Source: CAZSLO01 sp964608025 (lineage in GTDB: Bacteria; Chloroflexota; Dehalococcoidia; Lucifugimonadales; CAJWER01). From it: a stretch of DNA of 64,000 bases. The position numbers and the translations under genes are program-made. The notes beneath the pieces are model-generated. The model was not told where the DNA came from. It saw nothing but the letters and a program-made list of their open reading frames with translations, and searched no databases. The stretch is taken from positions 52,234-116,233 of the forward strand of contig CAZSLO010000005.1 in NCBI GenBank assembly GCA_964608025.1, given 5' to 3'. Shown here piece after piece: positions 18,588 to 28,226 of the stretch. Positions within the stretch are counted from its first letter, which is position 1, and each line of letters starts with the position of its first letter.

Positions 18588-19673
18588 ATGATTAACCGAG
18601 ATAGATTAATAAAGACGTTCTTGGATCTAGTAGTAATCGATAGCCCTTCACATAACGAGGACCAGATAGCAGATGATTTGACCCGGAGGCTGAAGGAGCT
18701 AGGATTGGATGTAGATACTGACAGCTATGGTAATGTCATCGCAGGAAGTGGGGGTGATAATCCCTTGTTACTCTCCGCTCACATGGACACTGTCGAGCCT
18801 GGCCGGGGAGTCAATCCTTTAATTGATGGTGATCGTATAGTCTCAGATGGGACCACCATTCTTGGAGGAGATTGTAAGGCTGGTATTTCCGCGATACTTG
18901 AAGGATTATGCTCGCTTCGAGAGGACGGTACTGATCAAATTCCCGTAGAGGTCTGTTTTACGAGAGCTGAAGAGCCTGGCCTCCTGGGTGCGCGCAATCT
19001 TGATTACTCTAAAATTGCGGCTACTGAATCCATAGTTTTTGATGGTGAGGGACCGGTCAGTAGGATAACTAACGCTGCACCAACATACATCGGGTTTAAA
19101 ATCGTCATAAAAGGACGTGCGGCCCACGCGGGGTTTGATCCAGAGAATGGGATTTCTGCTATTCGTATCGCTGCCGATATGATCACGCGGTTGCCCCAAG
19201 GTCGTCTAGATGGAGAGACTACCTTCAACGTAGGTACCATCGAGGGAGGTACCGTTCGAAACGCAGTTCCAGAGAGCACGGCAGTAATTGGTGAATTCCG
19301 AAGTATTAACGTGGAAGCAATAGATGATCTCAGTCAACAACTAGAAGTGGTTTTGGCGAAAATCAGGGCTATGCATCCAGAAGCAGAAATAGAAGCTGAT
19401 CTAACGACAGAATTCGAGAATTACAGAGTACCAGACACAGACCCCATGATGGTTCGTATTCAAAATGCGGTGCGCGGTCTTGGTATGAAACCTACCTTGA
19501 AATCTACGGGAGGAGGTTCAGACGGCAATATTTTTCGACAGAAAGGTATTAATGCCGTAGTAGTTGGCATGGCTGACCATAATATGCACACGGTCAGAGA
19601 GTATGTAACCATTCCGGACCTTGTTGATGCAGCCCATCTTTGCGAAGAAATGGTGAGGAAAGGAAAGGATTAA
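18588..19673 (+). CDS. M20 family metallopeptidase (peptidase T-like)
   Basis: 361-residue zinc aminopeptidase of the M20/M28 fold, similar to tripeptide aminopeptidase PepT and its relatives. Metal and catalytic residues are visible: SAHMDTV (His and catalytic Asp, about residues 65-71), GGDCKAG (about 88), the AEEPG glutamate pair (about 126), FDGEG and the C-terminal DHNMHT histidine. The dimerisation lid domain begins around IKGRAAHAG. Cytoplasmic, no signal peptide. GGAG ribosome site at 18579-18582. Substrate could be a small peptide or N-acyl amino acid. Confidence 0.86.
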   Translation: MINRDRLIKTFLDLVVIDSPSHNEDQIADDLTRRLKELGLDVDTDSYGNVIAGSGGDNPLLLSAHMDTVEPGRGVNPLIDGDRIVSDGTTILGGDCKAGISAILEGLCSLREDGTDQIPVEVCFTRAEEPGLLGARNLDYSKIAATESIVFDGEGPVSRITNAAPTYIGFKIVIKGRAAHAGFDPENGISAIRIAADMITRLPQGRLDGETTFNVGTIEGGTVRNAVPESTAVIGEFRSINVEAIDDLSQQLEVVLAKIRAMHPEAEIEADLTTEFENYRVPDTDPMMVRIQNAVRGLGMKPTLKSTGGGSDGNIFRQKGINAVVVGMADHNMHTVREYVTIPDLVDAAHLCEEMVRKGKD

Positions 19674-19776
19674 AGACTTAACCCACACATAGTCTATACC
19701 CGTCTTTGTATGACTTTCACTTCTGTCGGAAAGCCAATTGTTCAGCAAAGCCCTGTGCGGGTACAAGAAGAAAACA

Positions 19777-20844
19777 ATGAGCAAAGTTAAACTGGCCATA
19801 GTTGGGTGTGGGACTATATCGCAATTGAATGTCCCAGGATATCTCGAGCACCCAGATTGTGATGTTGTGGCACTCTGCGATCCAGTGAGAGAGCGTGCAG
19901 AAAGTAGAGCTAGTGAATGGGGAATCACTCCTAGGATATACACTAATTATCAGGAGGTGTTGCAAGATTCCAATGTGGATGCCATTGAATTGCTTACCCC
20001 GACCCATCTCCATGCGGACCAGTCAATTGCCGCGCTGGAAGCAGATAAACACGTATCTTGCCAAAAACCTATTTGTAAGAATGTGGGTGAGGTTGAACGG
20101 ATAGCTCAGACCGTCGAAAAATCCAAAAAGATCTTTCGGGTAACCGAGAATTTCTTGTACTACCCTCCACTTATGAAAGCTAAAGAACTGCTTGATTCTG
20201 GCGTGATCGGGGAACCAACCATGGTGCGGATGCGAGTAGTGGTGGCTGGTTTCGAACAGGATTCAGATCTGTTTAAAATCGAGCCGGATTCGTCTAAATG
20301 GCGCCTGGATCCTAAGCTCAATCCAGGGGGGTTGCTGTACGATGAGGGAGTTCACAAATACGCAACAGCGATCTGGTGGATAGGTGAACCAGAAACAGTG
20401 TCTAGTATAGTCACACGGAGTGATGATTTCAGGATTGAAGCACCTAGTGTCGTTACCTGGCAATTTAACAATTCCAACTGTTTAGGAGTATTTGAAACTT
20501 CAGTTGCTCCTGAGATGAAGATCAGATCATCTTATTATGAGATGGATGATTTCTTCGAAATCCAGGGTTCAGCTGGAACGATTTGGGTTACTCGGTGTAG
20601 TGGTGAAATGCTTGATCTTCCTCCTGTAATTCTTCATAAAGGATCTGAGTCGGTGAGTTATCAGGTTCCAATGGACTGGATCGAAGGATTCAAAGGTGCG
20701 GCGCGTGATTTTGTAGATGGAATCATGGTTGGCCAACAGCCTCATATGGATGTTCATTTTTCGAAGAAAGTATTACAGGCAGCACTTGCAGTCTATCGAT
20801 CATCTGAGATTGAAGCGCCGGTTGATCCAAGTACGGTCACATAA
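19777..20844 (+). CDS. Gfo/Idh/MocA family oxidoreductase
   Basis: NAD(P)-dependent sugar or polyol oxidoreductase-like protein of 355 residues. I chose the ATG at 19777 because the Rossmann strand KLAIVGCGTISQ follows directly; the frame is open 13 codons further upstream without a family match. The cofactor motif GCGTIS, the HVSCQKPI lysine segment (family consensus EKP) and the C-terminal substrate domain with DEGVHKYATA are present. It ends one base before the start of larA, so the two are almost certainly cotranscribed. Confidence 0.85.
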   Translation: MSKVKLAIVGCGTISQLNVPGYLEHPDCDVVALCDPVRERAESRASEWGITPRIYTNYQEVLQDSNVDAIELLTPTHLHADQSIAALEADKHVSCQKPICKNVGEVERIAQTVEKSKKIFRVTENFLYYPPLMKAKELLDSGVIGEPTMVRMRVVVAGFEQDSDLFKIEPDSSKWRLDPKLNPGGLLYDEGVHKYATAIWWIGEPETVSSIVTRSDDFRIEAPSVVTWQFNNSNCLGVFETSVAPEMKIRSSYYEMDDFFEIQGSAGTIWVTRCSGEMLDLPPVILHKGSESVSYQVPMDWIEGFKGAARDFVDGIMVGQQPHMDVHFSKKVLQAALAVYRSSEIEAPVDPSTVT

Positions 20845-20845
20845 T

Positions 20846-22120
20846 ATGCAGATTGAATTAGCATATGGGCGAACCGGGCTGATGGTTGATCTTCCTGATG
20901 AACAGACTACCGTGGTTGAACCTAAGCACTTACCAGGTCTGCCTGATGTTAAATCAGCCCTTATCAATGCTCTGCGTAACCCGATAGATTCATTACCGTT
21001 GCGGCAATTGGTTAGCCCTAAACAAACCGTCGCTATTTCAGTGTGTGATATTACACGCCCTATGCCATCTTCCACTGTGCTTCCTGTTTTACTCGAAGAA
21101 CTAAGGCATGTACCAAAAGACCAGGTATTTATCTTGATTGCTACGGGCACGCACCGGGCAAATACCGATGATGAATTGCAAGAAATGTTAGGGGCAGATA
21201 TTGTCCGAGATTATGCTGTTATTAACCATTCGGCCTTCGATTCAAACGACCTGGTGCATATAGGGGATACTGACACTGGGATACCTATTTGGCTCAACAA
21301 GTTCTGGGTGAATGCCGATGTACGTATTACTACTGGTTTTGTTGAACCCCACTTTTTTGCAGGTTTCAGTGGTGGCCCTAAGATGGTAGCACCTGGGCTC
21401 GCTGGGTTTGACACCATTATGGGATTACACAGTGCCAAGTTGATTGCGAATCCTAAATCAACTTGGGCGGTAACTTACGGCAATCCTATTCACGATGCTA
21501 TACGTCAGATTGCGGAGCAGTCTTGTGTAGATTTTAGCATTGATGTGACCATAAATCGTGAGCGTCAAATCACTAGTTCATATGCCGGTGAACTATTCGC
21601 TGTCCACCGGGCGGTTTGTGAGACGGCTCGCCGCAACGCGATGTGCCCTGTACATAAACCATTCGATGTTGTCATTACTACCAATAGTGGTTTTCCTCTT
21701 GACATGAATCTCTACCAGTGTGTGAAAGGTATGTCTGCCGGGGCTCTAGTTGCGAGAGAGGGAGGCACCATAATTTGCGCGGCCGAATGTAGAGACGGCC
21801 TTCCTGATCACGGGGAGTATGCAAAAATGTTGTTGCTGCGTGATTCTCCCGAGGAACTATTAAAGATGGTTAACTCATGGCAAAACGGGCATCATGACCA
21901 ATGGCAGGTGCAGATCCAGTCTCAGTTGTTAATGCGAAACGAGATATACCTCAAGTCTGGTTACTTGACGCCAGAGCAGATTCGATCTGCACATTTCAAG
22001 CCGTCGGATGACATACAAGTTACAATTGGAGATGCTATCGATAAACATGGTGGGACGGTAGCCAGCGTCTGTGTACTGCCACAGGGTCCACAAACCATTC
22101 CATACATAGAATCTATTTAA
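20846..22120 (+). CDS. LarA-like lactate racemase (DUF2088) family protein
   Basis: 424-residue member of the nickel-pincer LarA family that racemises lactate and other 2-hydroxyacids. I start it at the ATG at 20846, one base after the preceding stop; the frame is open further upstream only inside the previous gene. Catalytic and cofactor residues appear conserved: ATGTHR (about residue 98), the His of VEPHFFAGFSGG and the lysine of GGPKM that forms the pincer linkage. LarB, LarC and LarE, which make the cofactor, are not in the window. Many LarA homologs act on substrates other than lactate, so the specificity is open. Confidence 0.85.
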   Translation: MQIELAYGRTGLMVDLPDEQTTVVEPKHLPGLPDVKSALINALRNPIDSLPLRQLVSPKQTVAISVCDITRPMPSSTVLPVLLEELRHVPKDQVFILIATGTHRANTDDELQEMLGADIVRDYAVINHSAFDSNDLVHIGDTDTGIPIWLNKFWVNADVRITTGFVEPHFFAGFSGGPKMVAPGLAGFDTIMGLHSAKLIANPKSTWAVTYGNPIHDAIRQIAEQSCVDFSIDVTINRERQITSSYAGELFAVHRAVCETARRNAMCPVHKPFDVVITTNSGFPLDMNLYQCVKGMSAGALVAREGGTIICAAECRDGLPDHGEYAKMLLLRDSPEELLKMVNSWQNGHHDQWQVQIQSQLLMRNEIYLKSGYLTPEQIRSAHFKPSDDIQVTIGDAIDKHGGTVASVCVLPQGPQTIPYIESI

Positions 22121-22253
22121 ATGGGCGGCATGTCACTCAAGTAGGATATAAATAAGCTCGCAAGCCATACTACACCACCAGTGACTACTAGATTGATATA
22201 ACCTTGCCAGTTAGCTCATTTACACTTTAAACATAGGGTCCGGATATGGATAG

Positions 22254-22283
22254 GTGATCCAAGTCTGTTTACGGCTGGATCAC
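22254..22283 (-). terminator. Inverted repeat after rplL, possible terminator
   Basis: Perfect 8-base arms GTGATCCA (22254-22261) and TGGATCAC (22276-22283) with a 14-base loop lie 7 bases after the rplL stop on the minus strand. There is no clear U-run after the hairpin, so it may stop transcription weakly or simply protect the 3' end. Confidence 0.4.
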
Positions 22284-22290
22284 AATGTGG

Positions 22291-22683
22291 TTACTCGACT
22301 GCTATCGTTGCTCCGGCTTCTTCAAGAGCTTTCTTCGCCTCGTCTGCCTCTTCTTGGCCTACCGCTTCTTTGACGGGCGCCGGGGCACTCTCTACGAGAT
22401 CCTTTGCTTCTTTCAAGCCTAGGGTAGTAATCGATCGGACTGCCTTGATCACGTTTATTTTGTTGGCACCGATATCCTTGAGAACCACGTTGAACTCGCT
22501 CTTTTCTTCTTCTGCAGGGCTAGCTGATTCACCTTCAGATGGTGCGGCAGCAGCTGCAACCGCTACGGGTGCCGCTGCACTTACTCCGAAGACTTCTTCT
22601 AGTTCCTTGACGAGCTCTGATAGTTCGAGCACAGACATCTCTTTAATAGCGTCTAAGATTTCTTCTTTAGTGGCCATTTTCAA
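22291..22683 (-). CDS. rplL: Ribosomal protein L7/L12
   Basis: 130-residue stalk protein that recruits translation GTPases. The N-terminal dimerisation domain (KEEILDAIKEMSVLELSELV) is followed by an Ala/Glu/Pro-rich hinge (about 40-65) and the C-terminal globular domain with EFNVVLKD, KINVIKAVR and TLGLKEAKDLVE. It sits 35 bases after rplJ. It ends the ribosomal operon: unlike many bacteria, rpoB and rpoC do not follow. Confidence 0.97.
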   Translation of the reverse strand: MKMATKEEILDAIKEMSVLELSELVKELEEVFGVSAAAPVAVAAAAAPSEGESASPAEEEKSEFNVVLKDIGANKINVIKAVRSITTLGLKEAKDLVESAPAPVKEAVGQEEADEAKKALEEAGATIAVE

Positions 22684-22718
22684 CTCCTTTGAACTATATT
22701 ATTGGTTATACTTTGTTT

Positions 22719-23252
22719 TTATTCGGTGGATTCGACGCTTGGTTCCTCGATCTTCCGCTGAATAACTCGAGCCAGGGAAGATATCGGGGCATCGAGGACA
22801 TAGGCCAGGCTAGTTATTGGGCCTTGGAGTTGTCCCATGAGACGTGCGATCAGGACATCCTTAGAAGGAAGATCTGCCAACTGCTCTACTTCTGTTGCTG
22901 TAAGGATTTGCTCCCCAAGTAAACCACCTTGAATTGTCATGGGGGAGCGTGTTCTCTGGACGAAGTCCTTTATTGCCTTTGCTGGTTCAATAGGATCTTC
23001 AAAGCCAAAGGCGATACCAGTGGGTCCCTGGATGATTTCTTTCGCACCTGGCCTGCCTGCTGCATCCGCAGCTAGGTGAGTCAGGGAGCTTTTAACGACC
23101 CGGTAACTTACACCCCGTTCCCGCAATGACCGTCGCAGGTCGGTCATTGTCTGGACATCAAGCCCGGTGTAGTCTGTACTGACTGCTGCTGTGCAACTCT
23201 TTAGGAGTTCACGTATTGACTCTACTTGTGCTTCCTTTGCTTCAGTTGGCAC
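22719..23252 (-). CDS. rplJ: Ribosomal protein L10
   Basis: 177-residue stalk base protein that binds L7/L12 dimers and 23S rRNA. I choose the GTG at 23252 as the start because a GGAGAG ribosome site lies at 23257-23262 and the protein then opens VPTEAKEAQVESIRELL, as L10 proteins normally do. The frame is open to an upstream GTG at 23285 (188 residues), but that codon lies within the base stem of the leader hairpin. The C-terminal amphipathic helix that binds L7/L12 is present. Confidence 0.93.
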   Translation of the reverse strand: MPTEAKEAQVESIRELLKSCTAAVSTDYTGLDVQTMTDLRRSLRERGVSYRVVKSSLTHLAADAAGRPGAKEIIQGPTGIAFGFEDPIEPAKAIKDFVQRTRSPMTIQGGLLGEQILTATEVEQLADLPSKDVLIARLMGQLQGPITSLAYVLDAPISSLARVIQRKIEEPSVESTE

Positions 23253-23256
23253 CGTT

Positions 23257-23262
23257 CTCTCC
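23257..23262 (-). promoter_or_regulatory. Ribosome site that sets the rplJ start
   Basis: GGAGAG on the minus strand lies four bases before the GTG at 23252. It favours this start over the GTG at 23285, which has no such site and is part of the leader stem. Confidence 0.65.
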
Positions 23263-23280
23263 GAAATAAAAATTCCCTGA

Positions 23281-23386
23281 GCCACAGACTCAGGGACAGA
23301 ACCGAAGCTAAGGATTTAACTACAGTTTGCCGCCTCGGCGGGCTGGATTATTAATCTACCTTACGGTAGAGCCCACTGTCTGTGGC
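23281..23386 (-). promoter_or_regulatory. L10 leader (autoregulatory mRNA structure before rplJ)
   Basis: Between rplA and rplJ a 9-base perfect inverted repeat, GCCACAGAC at 23281-23289 and GTCTGTGGC at 23378-23386, closes a region of about 105 bases. Inside it are smaller hairpins, including CTACC/GGTAG (23356-23369) and GCCG/CGGC near 23329-23341. Position and architecture fit the ribosomal L10 leader to which the L10-L7/L12 complex binds to repress its own translation. Assignment is by position and pairing, not by covariance search. Confidence 0.7.
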
Positions 23387-23417
23387 GTAACGCGGGTGTA
23401 AATTAACCTCGCATATA

Positions 23418-24131
23418 CTATTCTACGTCCAGTGTGGTTGTACTCGCAACATTTAGTTTCACACTTGGACCCATAGTGCTCGTCAAGTATGCTGATTTGA
23501 TAAATTCACCTTTCACTCCACTTGGCCTTGCCCGGACGATGTTTTGCACTAGGGTATTCATATTTTCCAGGAGCTGGGATTCTTCGAAACTAGCCCGGCC
23601 GATGGGCATGTGCATAAGGGAGGTTCGGTCGAGTCGGTATTCTACCCGGCCCTTTTTTGCCTCATCAATTGCACGCGGGATGTCTTCAGCTGGAACCACT
23701 GTGCCTGTACGAGGATTAGGCATTAGCCCACGTCTTCCCAAGATACGACCGAGTTTACCGACACGTCCCATCATGTCAGGTGTGGCGATTGATACATCAA
23801 AGTCTGTCCATCCGTCTTCTATTTTTTTTATAACATCATCATCTCCGACGAAGTCTGCCCCGGAGTCTTTTGCTGCTGCAATGACTTCGCCTTGTGCGAA
23901 AACAAGTACCCTCACTGGTTTGCCTATTCCGTGTGGTAATACTGCTATCCCACGGACTTGTTGGTCAGCATGACGGGGATCAGCACCGGTTCGGAGATGT
24001 AGTTCTACAGTCTCATCAAATTTGGCTGTGGCAGTTTTCTTGACTAGAGAGACAGCTTCTTTAGGCTCATAAGCATGGTCTTCTTCGAGCAGGGATGTTG
24101 CTGTCTCGTATCTTTGGCCTCTTCGTGTCAT
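23418..24131 (-). CDS. rplA: Ribosomal protein L1
   Basis: 237-residue L1, component of the mobile L1 stalk at the ribosomal E site and usually a translational repressor of its own operon. Family landmarks include FDETVELHLRTGADPRHADQ near the N-terminus, the GRVGKLGRILGRRGLMPNP signature near residue 125-143 and the TSTMGPSVKL C-terminus. It follows rplK by 22 bases. Confidence 0.97.
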   Translation of the reverse strand: MTRRGQRYETATSLLEEDHAYEPKEAVSLVKKTATAKFDETVELHLRTGADPRHADQQVRGIAVLPHGIGKPVRVLVFAQGEVIAAAKDSGADFVGDDDVIKKIEDGWTDFDVSIATPDMMGRVGKLGRILGRRGLMPNPRTGTVVPAEDIPRAIDEAKKGRVEYRLDRTSLMHMPIGRASFEESQLLENMNTLVQNIVRARPSGVKGEFIKSAYLTSTMGPSVKLNVASTTTLDVE

Positions 24132-24153
24132 AGGGAGTTGGTCCTTGTATTTA

Positions 24154-24585
24154 TTAAGCGTCTAGATCTATCGTAATGCCCATACTTCGCGCTGTACCTT
24201 CTATGATGCGGATGGCAGAGTCGATGTCCATAGCATTTAGGTCCTTCATTTTTTGTTCAGCTATTTCTTTTACTTTAGATCTAGGTACACTGCCGACTTT
24301 ATCCACGTGAGGTTCGCCGCTTCCCTTCTCTATTCCAGCAGCCTGTTTTAAAAGAGAGCCAGCAGGAGGTGTACGGAGTTCGAAAGAAAACGACCTGTCT
24401 TCGTAGATCGTTAGAACGACAGGAATCACGCTTCCCATCTGAGCCGAAGTACGTTCGTTGTATTCTTTGACGAATCCCATAATGTTAACGCCATGAGGTC
24501 CAAGTGCTGTTCCAACGGGAGGGGCGGGTGTTGCCTTCCCTGCCTCGATCTGGAGCTTGATTATGGTTCTAACTTTTTTCGCCAA
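24154..24585 (-). CDS. rplK: Ribosomal protein L11
   Basis: 143-residue L11 of the GTPase-associated centre. The N-terminal segment KLQIEAGKATPAPPVGTALG and the C-terminal rRNA-binding domain ending AIRIIEGTARSMGI are unmistakable, and length is typical. It follows nusG after 78 bases in the usual nusG-rplK-rplA order. Confidence 0.97.
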   Translation of the reverse strand: MAKKVRTIIKLQIEAGKATPAPPVGTALGPHGVNIMGFVKEYNERTSAQMGSVIPVVLTIYEDRSFSFELRTPPAGSLLKQAAGIEKGSGEPHVDKVGSVPRSKVKEIAEQKMKDLNAMDIDSAIRIIEGTARSMGITIDLDA

Positions 24586-24663
24586 CCTATTTATCCTTGT
24601 TTACTAAGAGACTTGATGTATAAACCGGATGCTTTTTCTTATACCGGCTAAAGCTATTATCGC

Positions 24664-25224
24664 TTAAGCCTTCTCGACTTGTAGGAAATCGAGTTCTACA
24701 GGGGTTTCTCGTCCGAAGAAAGAAACAAGGACCTTGACTTTTGAACGATCAGGATAAACTTCTTCCACAACCCCTATAAAATCAACGAAGGGTCCATCTT
24801 TAATCCTGACGGTCTGATCCTTTTCAAGCCCCAACCGTATTCGGGGTTGTGCGGATGCCATCTGGTTTAGAATTTTATCGACTTCACTATCTTCTAATGG
24901 AACTGGTTTAGGCCGATTTTCACGCTCGTCCTCTGCAGATATAAAACCAGTTACTCCTGGAGTGTTTCGTACGACATACCAACTTTCCTCATCCATAATC
25001 ATTTGGACTAGTATATATCCTGGGAAGACGCGGTTTTCTTTTGATTTACGCTTGCCATCCTGAATTTCGATCTCTTCTTCAGTGGGAACAACCACCGAGA
25101 AGATTTTGTTTTCAACATCCATATTGGCAATTCTAAGCTCGAGGTTTTTCTTAACCCGTTCTTCCTGGCTGGAGTAAGTATGGACTATATACCAGCGCTT
25201 TTCCGTATCTGTGGTGGTTTCCAT
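24664..25224 (-). CDS. nusG: Transcription termination/antitermination factor NusG
   Basis: 186-residue NusG that binds RNA polymerase and couples transcription to Rho or ribosomes. The NGN domain starts RWYIVHTYSSQEERVKKNL and contains FPGYILVQM and the RNTPGVTGF segment; the C-terminal KOW domain is seen as VRIKDGPFVDFIGVVEEV. It follows secE with only 3 bases between. Confidence 0.96.
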   Translation of the reverse strand: METTTDTEKRWYIVHTYSSQEERVKKNLELRIANMDVENKIFSVVVPTEEEIEIQDGKRKSKENRVFPGYILVQMIMDEESWYVVRNTPGVTGFISAEDERENRPKPVPLEDSEVDKILNQMASAQPRIRLGLEKDQTVRIKDGPFVDFIGVVEEVYPDRSKVKVLVSFFGRETPVELDFLQVEKA

Positions 25225-25227
25225 GGG

Positions 25228-25461
25228 CTAACGAAGTATCACGTCGAATATACGTGTGAACGCCAAGTCTATGACACCTAGGAAAATCCCTACAGCCCCA
25301 GCAACAGCTATTACCATGATTGTGAGACGAATGGTCTCTTCACGAGTTGGCCAGGTAACCCGTTGTAGCTCGGCATAAGTTTCACCGATGAAGCGTCCGC
25401 TGAATATCCGGCGACTTGCTTCTGCTGTAGCTCGTGATGTTACGCCAGGATTATTTGCCAT
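25228..25461 (-). CDS. secE: Preprotein translocase subunit SecE
   Basis: 77-residue single-span SecE of the SecYEG translocon. A cytoplasmic amphipathic region with YAELQRVTWPTREETIRLT is followed by one membrane helix (about residues 48-68). Short length and the WPTxxE motif are typical of the minimal bacterial SecE. It lies between rpmG (6 bases upstream) and nusG. Confidence 0.93.
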   Translation of the reverse strand: MANNPGVTSRATAEASRRIFSGRFIGETYAELQRVTWPTREETIRLTIMVIAVAGAVGIFLGVIDLAFTRIFDVILR

Positions 25462-25467
25462 AAGTCC

Positions 25468-25635
25468 TCACCGCACCTCCCTATGGACCTTGTGAGAGCG
25501 GCATCGCGGACAGTACTTGTTGAGCTCCAATCGATCAGGATCGTTCCGTCTGTTTTTACTAGTATGGTAGGTTCTTTCCCGGCAGTCGGTACACCCTAGA
25601 TTGATCAGAATCCTTTGGTCGCCTTTTCTTGCCAT
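25468..25635 (-). CDS. rpmG: Ribosomal protein L33
   Basis: A 55-residue gene that I read by hand between tuf and secE. The protein begins MARKGDQRILINLGC and has two CxxC zinc-ribbon pairs (Cys15/Cys18 and Cys42/Cys45), the KNRRNDPDRLELNKYCPRC core and an ending HREVR. This is the zinc-binding C+ form of L33. ATG at 25635, TGA at 25468-25470. Position between tuf and secE is the standard bacterial order. Confidence 0.95.
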   Translation of the reverse strand: MARKGDQRILINLGCTDCRERTYHTSKNRRNDPDRLELNKYCPRCRSHKVHREVR

Positions 25636-25652
25636 GGTTTAGATCGTACCGG

Positions 25653-26852
<1,200 letters not shown>

Positions 26853-26885
26853 GATCTCTCCTCAGTACTTGGATTCTTGTTGAAA

Positions 26886-26957
26886 GCCCTCAAGCAGACT
26901 CGAACTGCTGACCTCGTTCTTACCAAGAACGCGCTCTACCGCCTGAGCTATGAGGGC
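26886..26957 (-). tRNA. tRNA-Thr (GGT)
   Basis: The minus strand folds into a 72-base cloverleaf: acceptor GCCCTCA/TGAGGGC, D stem GCTC/GAGC, anticodon stem CGTTC/GAACG around loop TTGGTAA (anticodon GGT) and T stem AGCAG/CTGCT. CCA is not encoded. It lies just upstream of tuf and downstream of tRNA-Tyr. Confidence 0.95.
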
Positions 26958-26985
26958 ATTTCGAGCTCTGGCCGGTGGGCTTCAT

Positions 26986-27073
26986 TGGTGGAGGGAGTAG
27001 GATTCGAACCTACGTAGCCCTTCCGGACGCCAGATTTACAGTCTGGTGGTTTTAACCACTCACCCATCCCTCC
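26986..27073 (-). tRNA. tRNA-Tyr (GTA)
   Basis: An 88-base class II tRNA including encoded CCA: acceptor GGAGGGA/TCCCTCC, anticodon stem CCAGA/TCTGG around CTGTAAA (anticodon GTA), a long variable arm and T stem GTAGG/CCTAC. It is the first gene of the tRNA-Tyr, tRNA-Thr, tuf transcription unit, an arrangement seen before tuf in many bacteria. Confidence 0.95.
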
Positions 27074-27088
27074 GCATTGGAACGATTA

Positions 27089-27117
27089 AGTGTAGCATAG
27101 GGTTTTCTCCAATCCAA
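27089..27117 (-). promoter_or_regulatory. Promoter of the tRNA-Tyr/tRNA-Thr/tuf/ribosomal unit
   Basis: On the minus strand TTGGAT (27112-27117) and TACACT (27089-27094) are 17 bases apart, about 16 bases before the tRNA-Tyr 5' end. Spacing and position fit a sigma-70-type promoter for the whole unit. Confidence 0.65.
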
Positions 27118-27323
27118 GGTTAGCTACGCACTCGTTTTGAAAATTTGATAGTGCCGGTTACTTGTTATACAACAGTCCAAGAGGGGACTGCGGCTCACCA
27201 TTCACAGCTCTCTAAGCGTTTCAAATCAAGGAACGCCCAGATGTCGGACTTTCCAACACTAGCCTATCTAAATTATAGCCATGTCGCATAGTATCGTCAA
27301 TCTATACCAAGGCCCTCCCTAAG

Positions 27324-28226
27324 CTATTTTACCTCCATTGAAGTAGCATATCCGATCAATTTGTAAATTAATTTTGAGGCTATGAATGAACAAGCTTCGG
27401 GACCTTCTTCTGGACTAAGTTCTACTACATCGAATCCTACTATGCGCTTTGATCTGGATAGGAGACGCAGGAGACTTGTAATCGCATCCCACGACATCCC
27501 TCCTGGCTCAGGAGTGCCTACAGCAGCCATTATTGATGGATCGAGAACATCGAGATCGATGCTAACGTATACGTAATCGGAAAGTTTATCGATGATGGCT
27601 GGAGAAATTACAGAGACATTAGTGTCTTGCGTTTGCCAGTAGAATACGGGAATGTCTTGGTCATCGATGAATCGACGCTCTTTTTCGCTTAAGCTGCGGA
27701 CTCCGGCTTCTACAATGGGACACATTTCTAGGACACGTCGAGCGACACAGGCGTGGCTGAACGGACTACCTTGGTATTCGTCTCTAAGATCAGCGTGGGC
27801 ATCTAGATAGAGAACCGAAAGCGATGGATAATGCCGCTGATACGCACGCACTGCCCCTACTGTCAAGGTATGTTCTCCCCCGATTAACCCTACAATATTG
27901 TTTTTGTTCAACGCTGAGGATACCGATTGATCTATCTTGTCGATCATCATTTCCGGACCACTGACATCGGACTCAATTCCTGCCAGTGTTTGAATTCCGG
28001 CCTCAGACACATCCCTGTCCAATTCCAAATCGTAATCTTCAAGCTGTCTAGAGGCGGTTATTATGGCTTTGGGGCCGTATCGTGACCCGGTCCTGTATGA
28101 CGTAGTGCCATCATATGGGACGGGAATCAGGGTAACGGCAGGAGATGCATAAAGTCCTGGAGGAGTGTTCAGGAATGTGTCCCAGCTGTAATTCATGTTA
28201 TGGCCACAGGTATTGAATTCACGCAT
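27324..28226 (-). CDS. speB: Agmatinase / ureohydrolase family protein
   Basis: 300-residue arginase-family manganese enzyme, expected to release urea from agmatine or aminopropylagmatine. Metal ligands are visible in GGEHTL (about 119-124), DAHADLRDEY (about 143-152) and DLDVLDPS (about 226-233), followed by GTPEPGG. Its start overlaps the end of speD by 8 bases, so the two are translationally coupled. An alternative ATG lies ten codons downstream, just before the conserved WDTFLNTPPG segment. Confidence 0.88.
   Translation of the reverse strand: MREFNTCGHNMNYSWDTFLNTPPGLYASPAVTLIPVPYDGTTSYRTGSRYGPKAIITASRQLEDYDLELDRDVSEAGIQTLAGIESDVSGPEMMIDKIDQSVSSALNKNNIVGLIGGEHTLTVGAVRAYQRHYPSLSVLYLDAHADLRDEYQGSPFSHACVARRVLEMCPIVEAGVRSLSEKERRFIDDQDIPVFYWQTQDTNVSVISPAIIDKLSDYVYVSIDLDVLDPSIMAAVGTPEPGGMSWDAITSLLRLLSRSKRIVGFDVVELSPEEGPEACSFIASKLIYKLIGYATSMEVK

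Noticed and set aside
20717..20845. LarA start 43 codons upstream
   Set aside because: That part lies inside the Gfo/Idh gene in a different frame, and the family N-terminus begins at 20846.
23434..23973. Long open frame opposite rplA
   Set aside because: It is an antisense shadow of a universally conserved ribosomal protein gene with no ribosome site or family features; the same holds for frames opposite rplL and tuf.
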